In this document: piece by piece, positions 6,673-6,816 of the stretch
Position numbering within the stretch: position 1 is the first letter of the stretch
Layout: every line of letters begins with the position of its first letter
Translations under genes and position numbers: made by a program
Notes under the pieces: generated by a model
Database searches by the model: none
Seen by the model: only the letters and a program-made list of their open reading frames with translations
What the model was told of the DNA's origin: nothing
Assembly (NCBI GenBank): GCA_900553245.1
Contig: USCP01000107.1
Coordinates: forward strand, 1 to 6,816
Direction of reading: 5' to 3'
DNA length: 6,816 nt
Origin: an uncultured Peptococcaceae bacterium
GTDB lineage: Bacteria > Bacillota > Peptococcia > Peptococcales > Peptococcaceae

Positions 6673-6816
6673 ATGTTGCATACCGTTTTGCAAATTCTGC
6701 AAATTATTTGCTGCATTGGTGTTATTGCTACCGTCTTACTACAGTCCGGACGTAGCGCTGGTTTATCCGGCTCCATCAGCGGCGGGGCAGAAACCTTTTT
6801 AGGCAAAAAGGGTCTT
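6673..6816 (+). CDS. secG: Preprotein translocase subunit SecG, 3' end cut by window edge
   Basis: The first 48 codons of a small inner-membrane protein of the SecYEG translocon, which aids SecA-driven export. The reading begins with a hydrophobic first transmembrane segment (about residues 3-22) followed by the family's conserved cytoplasmic loop, LLQSGRSAGLSGSISGG (22-38), then ETFLGKKG. That loop is characteristic of SecG; full proteins are about 70-80 residues with a second membrane segment, which lies outside the window. AAGGAGG at 6659-6665 is an excellent ribosome-binding site 7 bases before ATG 6673. In Firmicutes secG commonly follows eno and precedes rnr and smpB; the following genes are not visible here. 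Confidence 0.93.
   Translation, partial: MLHTVLQILQIICCIGVIATVLLQSGRSAGLSGSISGGAETFLGKKGL

Overview
The window carries housekeeping and cell-surface genes, with five complete coding genes and one partial gene at each edge. A type IV pilus pair sits at the left: a partial prepilin peptidase on the minus strand (pilD/comC-type) is divergently paired with a pilT-type retraction ATPase on the plus strand. To its right is a compact lower-glycolysis cluster, pgk-tpiA-gpmI-eno, all on the plus strand, followed by the 5' end of secG running off the right edge.

Organism: the ribosome-binding sites are strong and purine-rich (AAGGAGG, AAAGGAGAT, GGGAGG), and the order pgk-tpiA-gpmI-eno-secG is typical of Firmicutes. 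The phosphoglycerate mutase is of the cofactor-independent type. Combined with type IV pilus genes and moderate base composition, this suggests an anaerobic Firmicute, perhaps a diderm Negativicute (Veillonellaceae-like). That assignment is inference from gene content, not a database match, and Clostridia are a real alternative.

Layout: 1-615 (minus) prepilin peptidase, C-terminus missing. 616-653 is a 38-base divergent start region. 654-1703 pilT. 1704-1830 is a non-coding gap with a consensus -10 (TATAAT) that probably drives the glycolytic genes. 1831-3021 pgk, 3024-3779 tpiA, 3772-5289 gpmI and 5304-6587 eno are separated by 2 bases, an 8-base overlap and 14 bases, so they are very likely one operon. 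6588-6672 holds a candidate promoter and an overlapping dyad ahead of secG (6673 onward).

How the genes work together: Pgk, GpmI and Eno carry out consecutive steps from 1,3-bisphosphoglycerate to phosphoenolpyruvate. TpiA feeds dihydroxyacetone phosphate into the same path. The usual upstream partners cggR and gapA are absent between pilT and pgk. PilD would process prepilins and PilT would power pilus retraction, with the other pilus genes lying outside the window. SecG belongs to the SecYEG translocon and is functionally separate.

I see no sign of an undescribed system. The most notable points are several changed signature residues in PilT, the tightly packed divergent start region, and the dyad inside the putative secG promoter.
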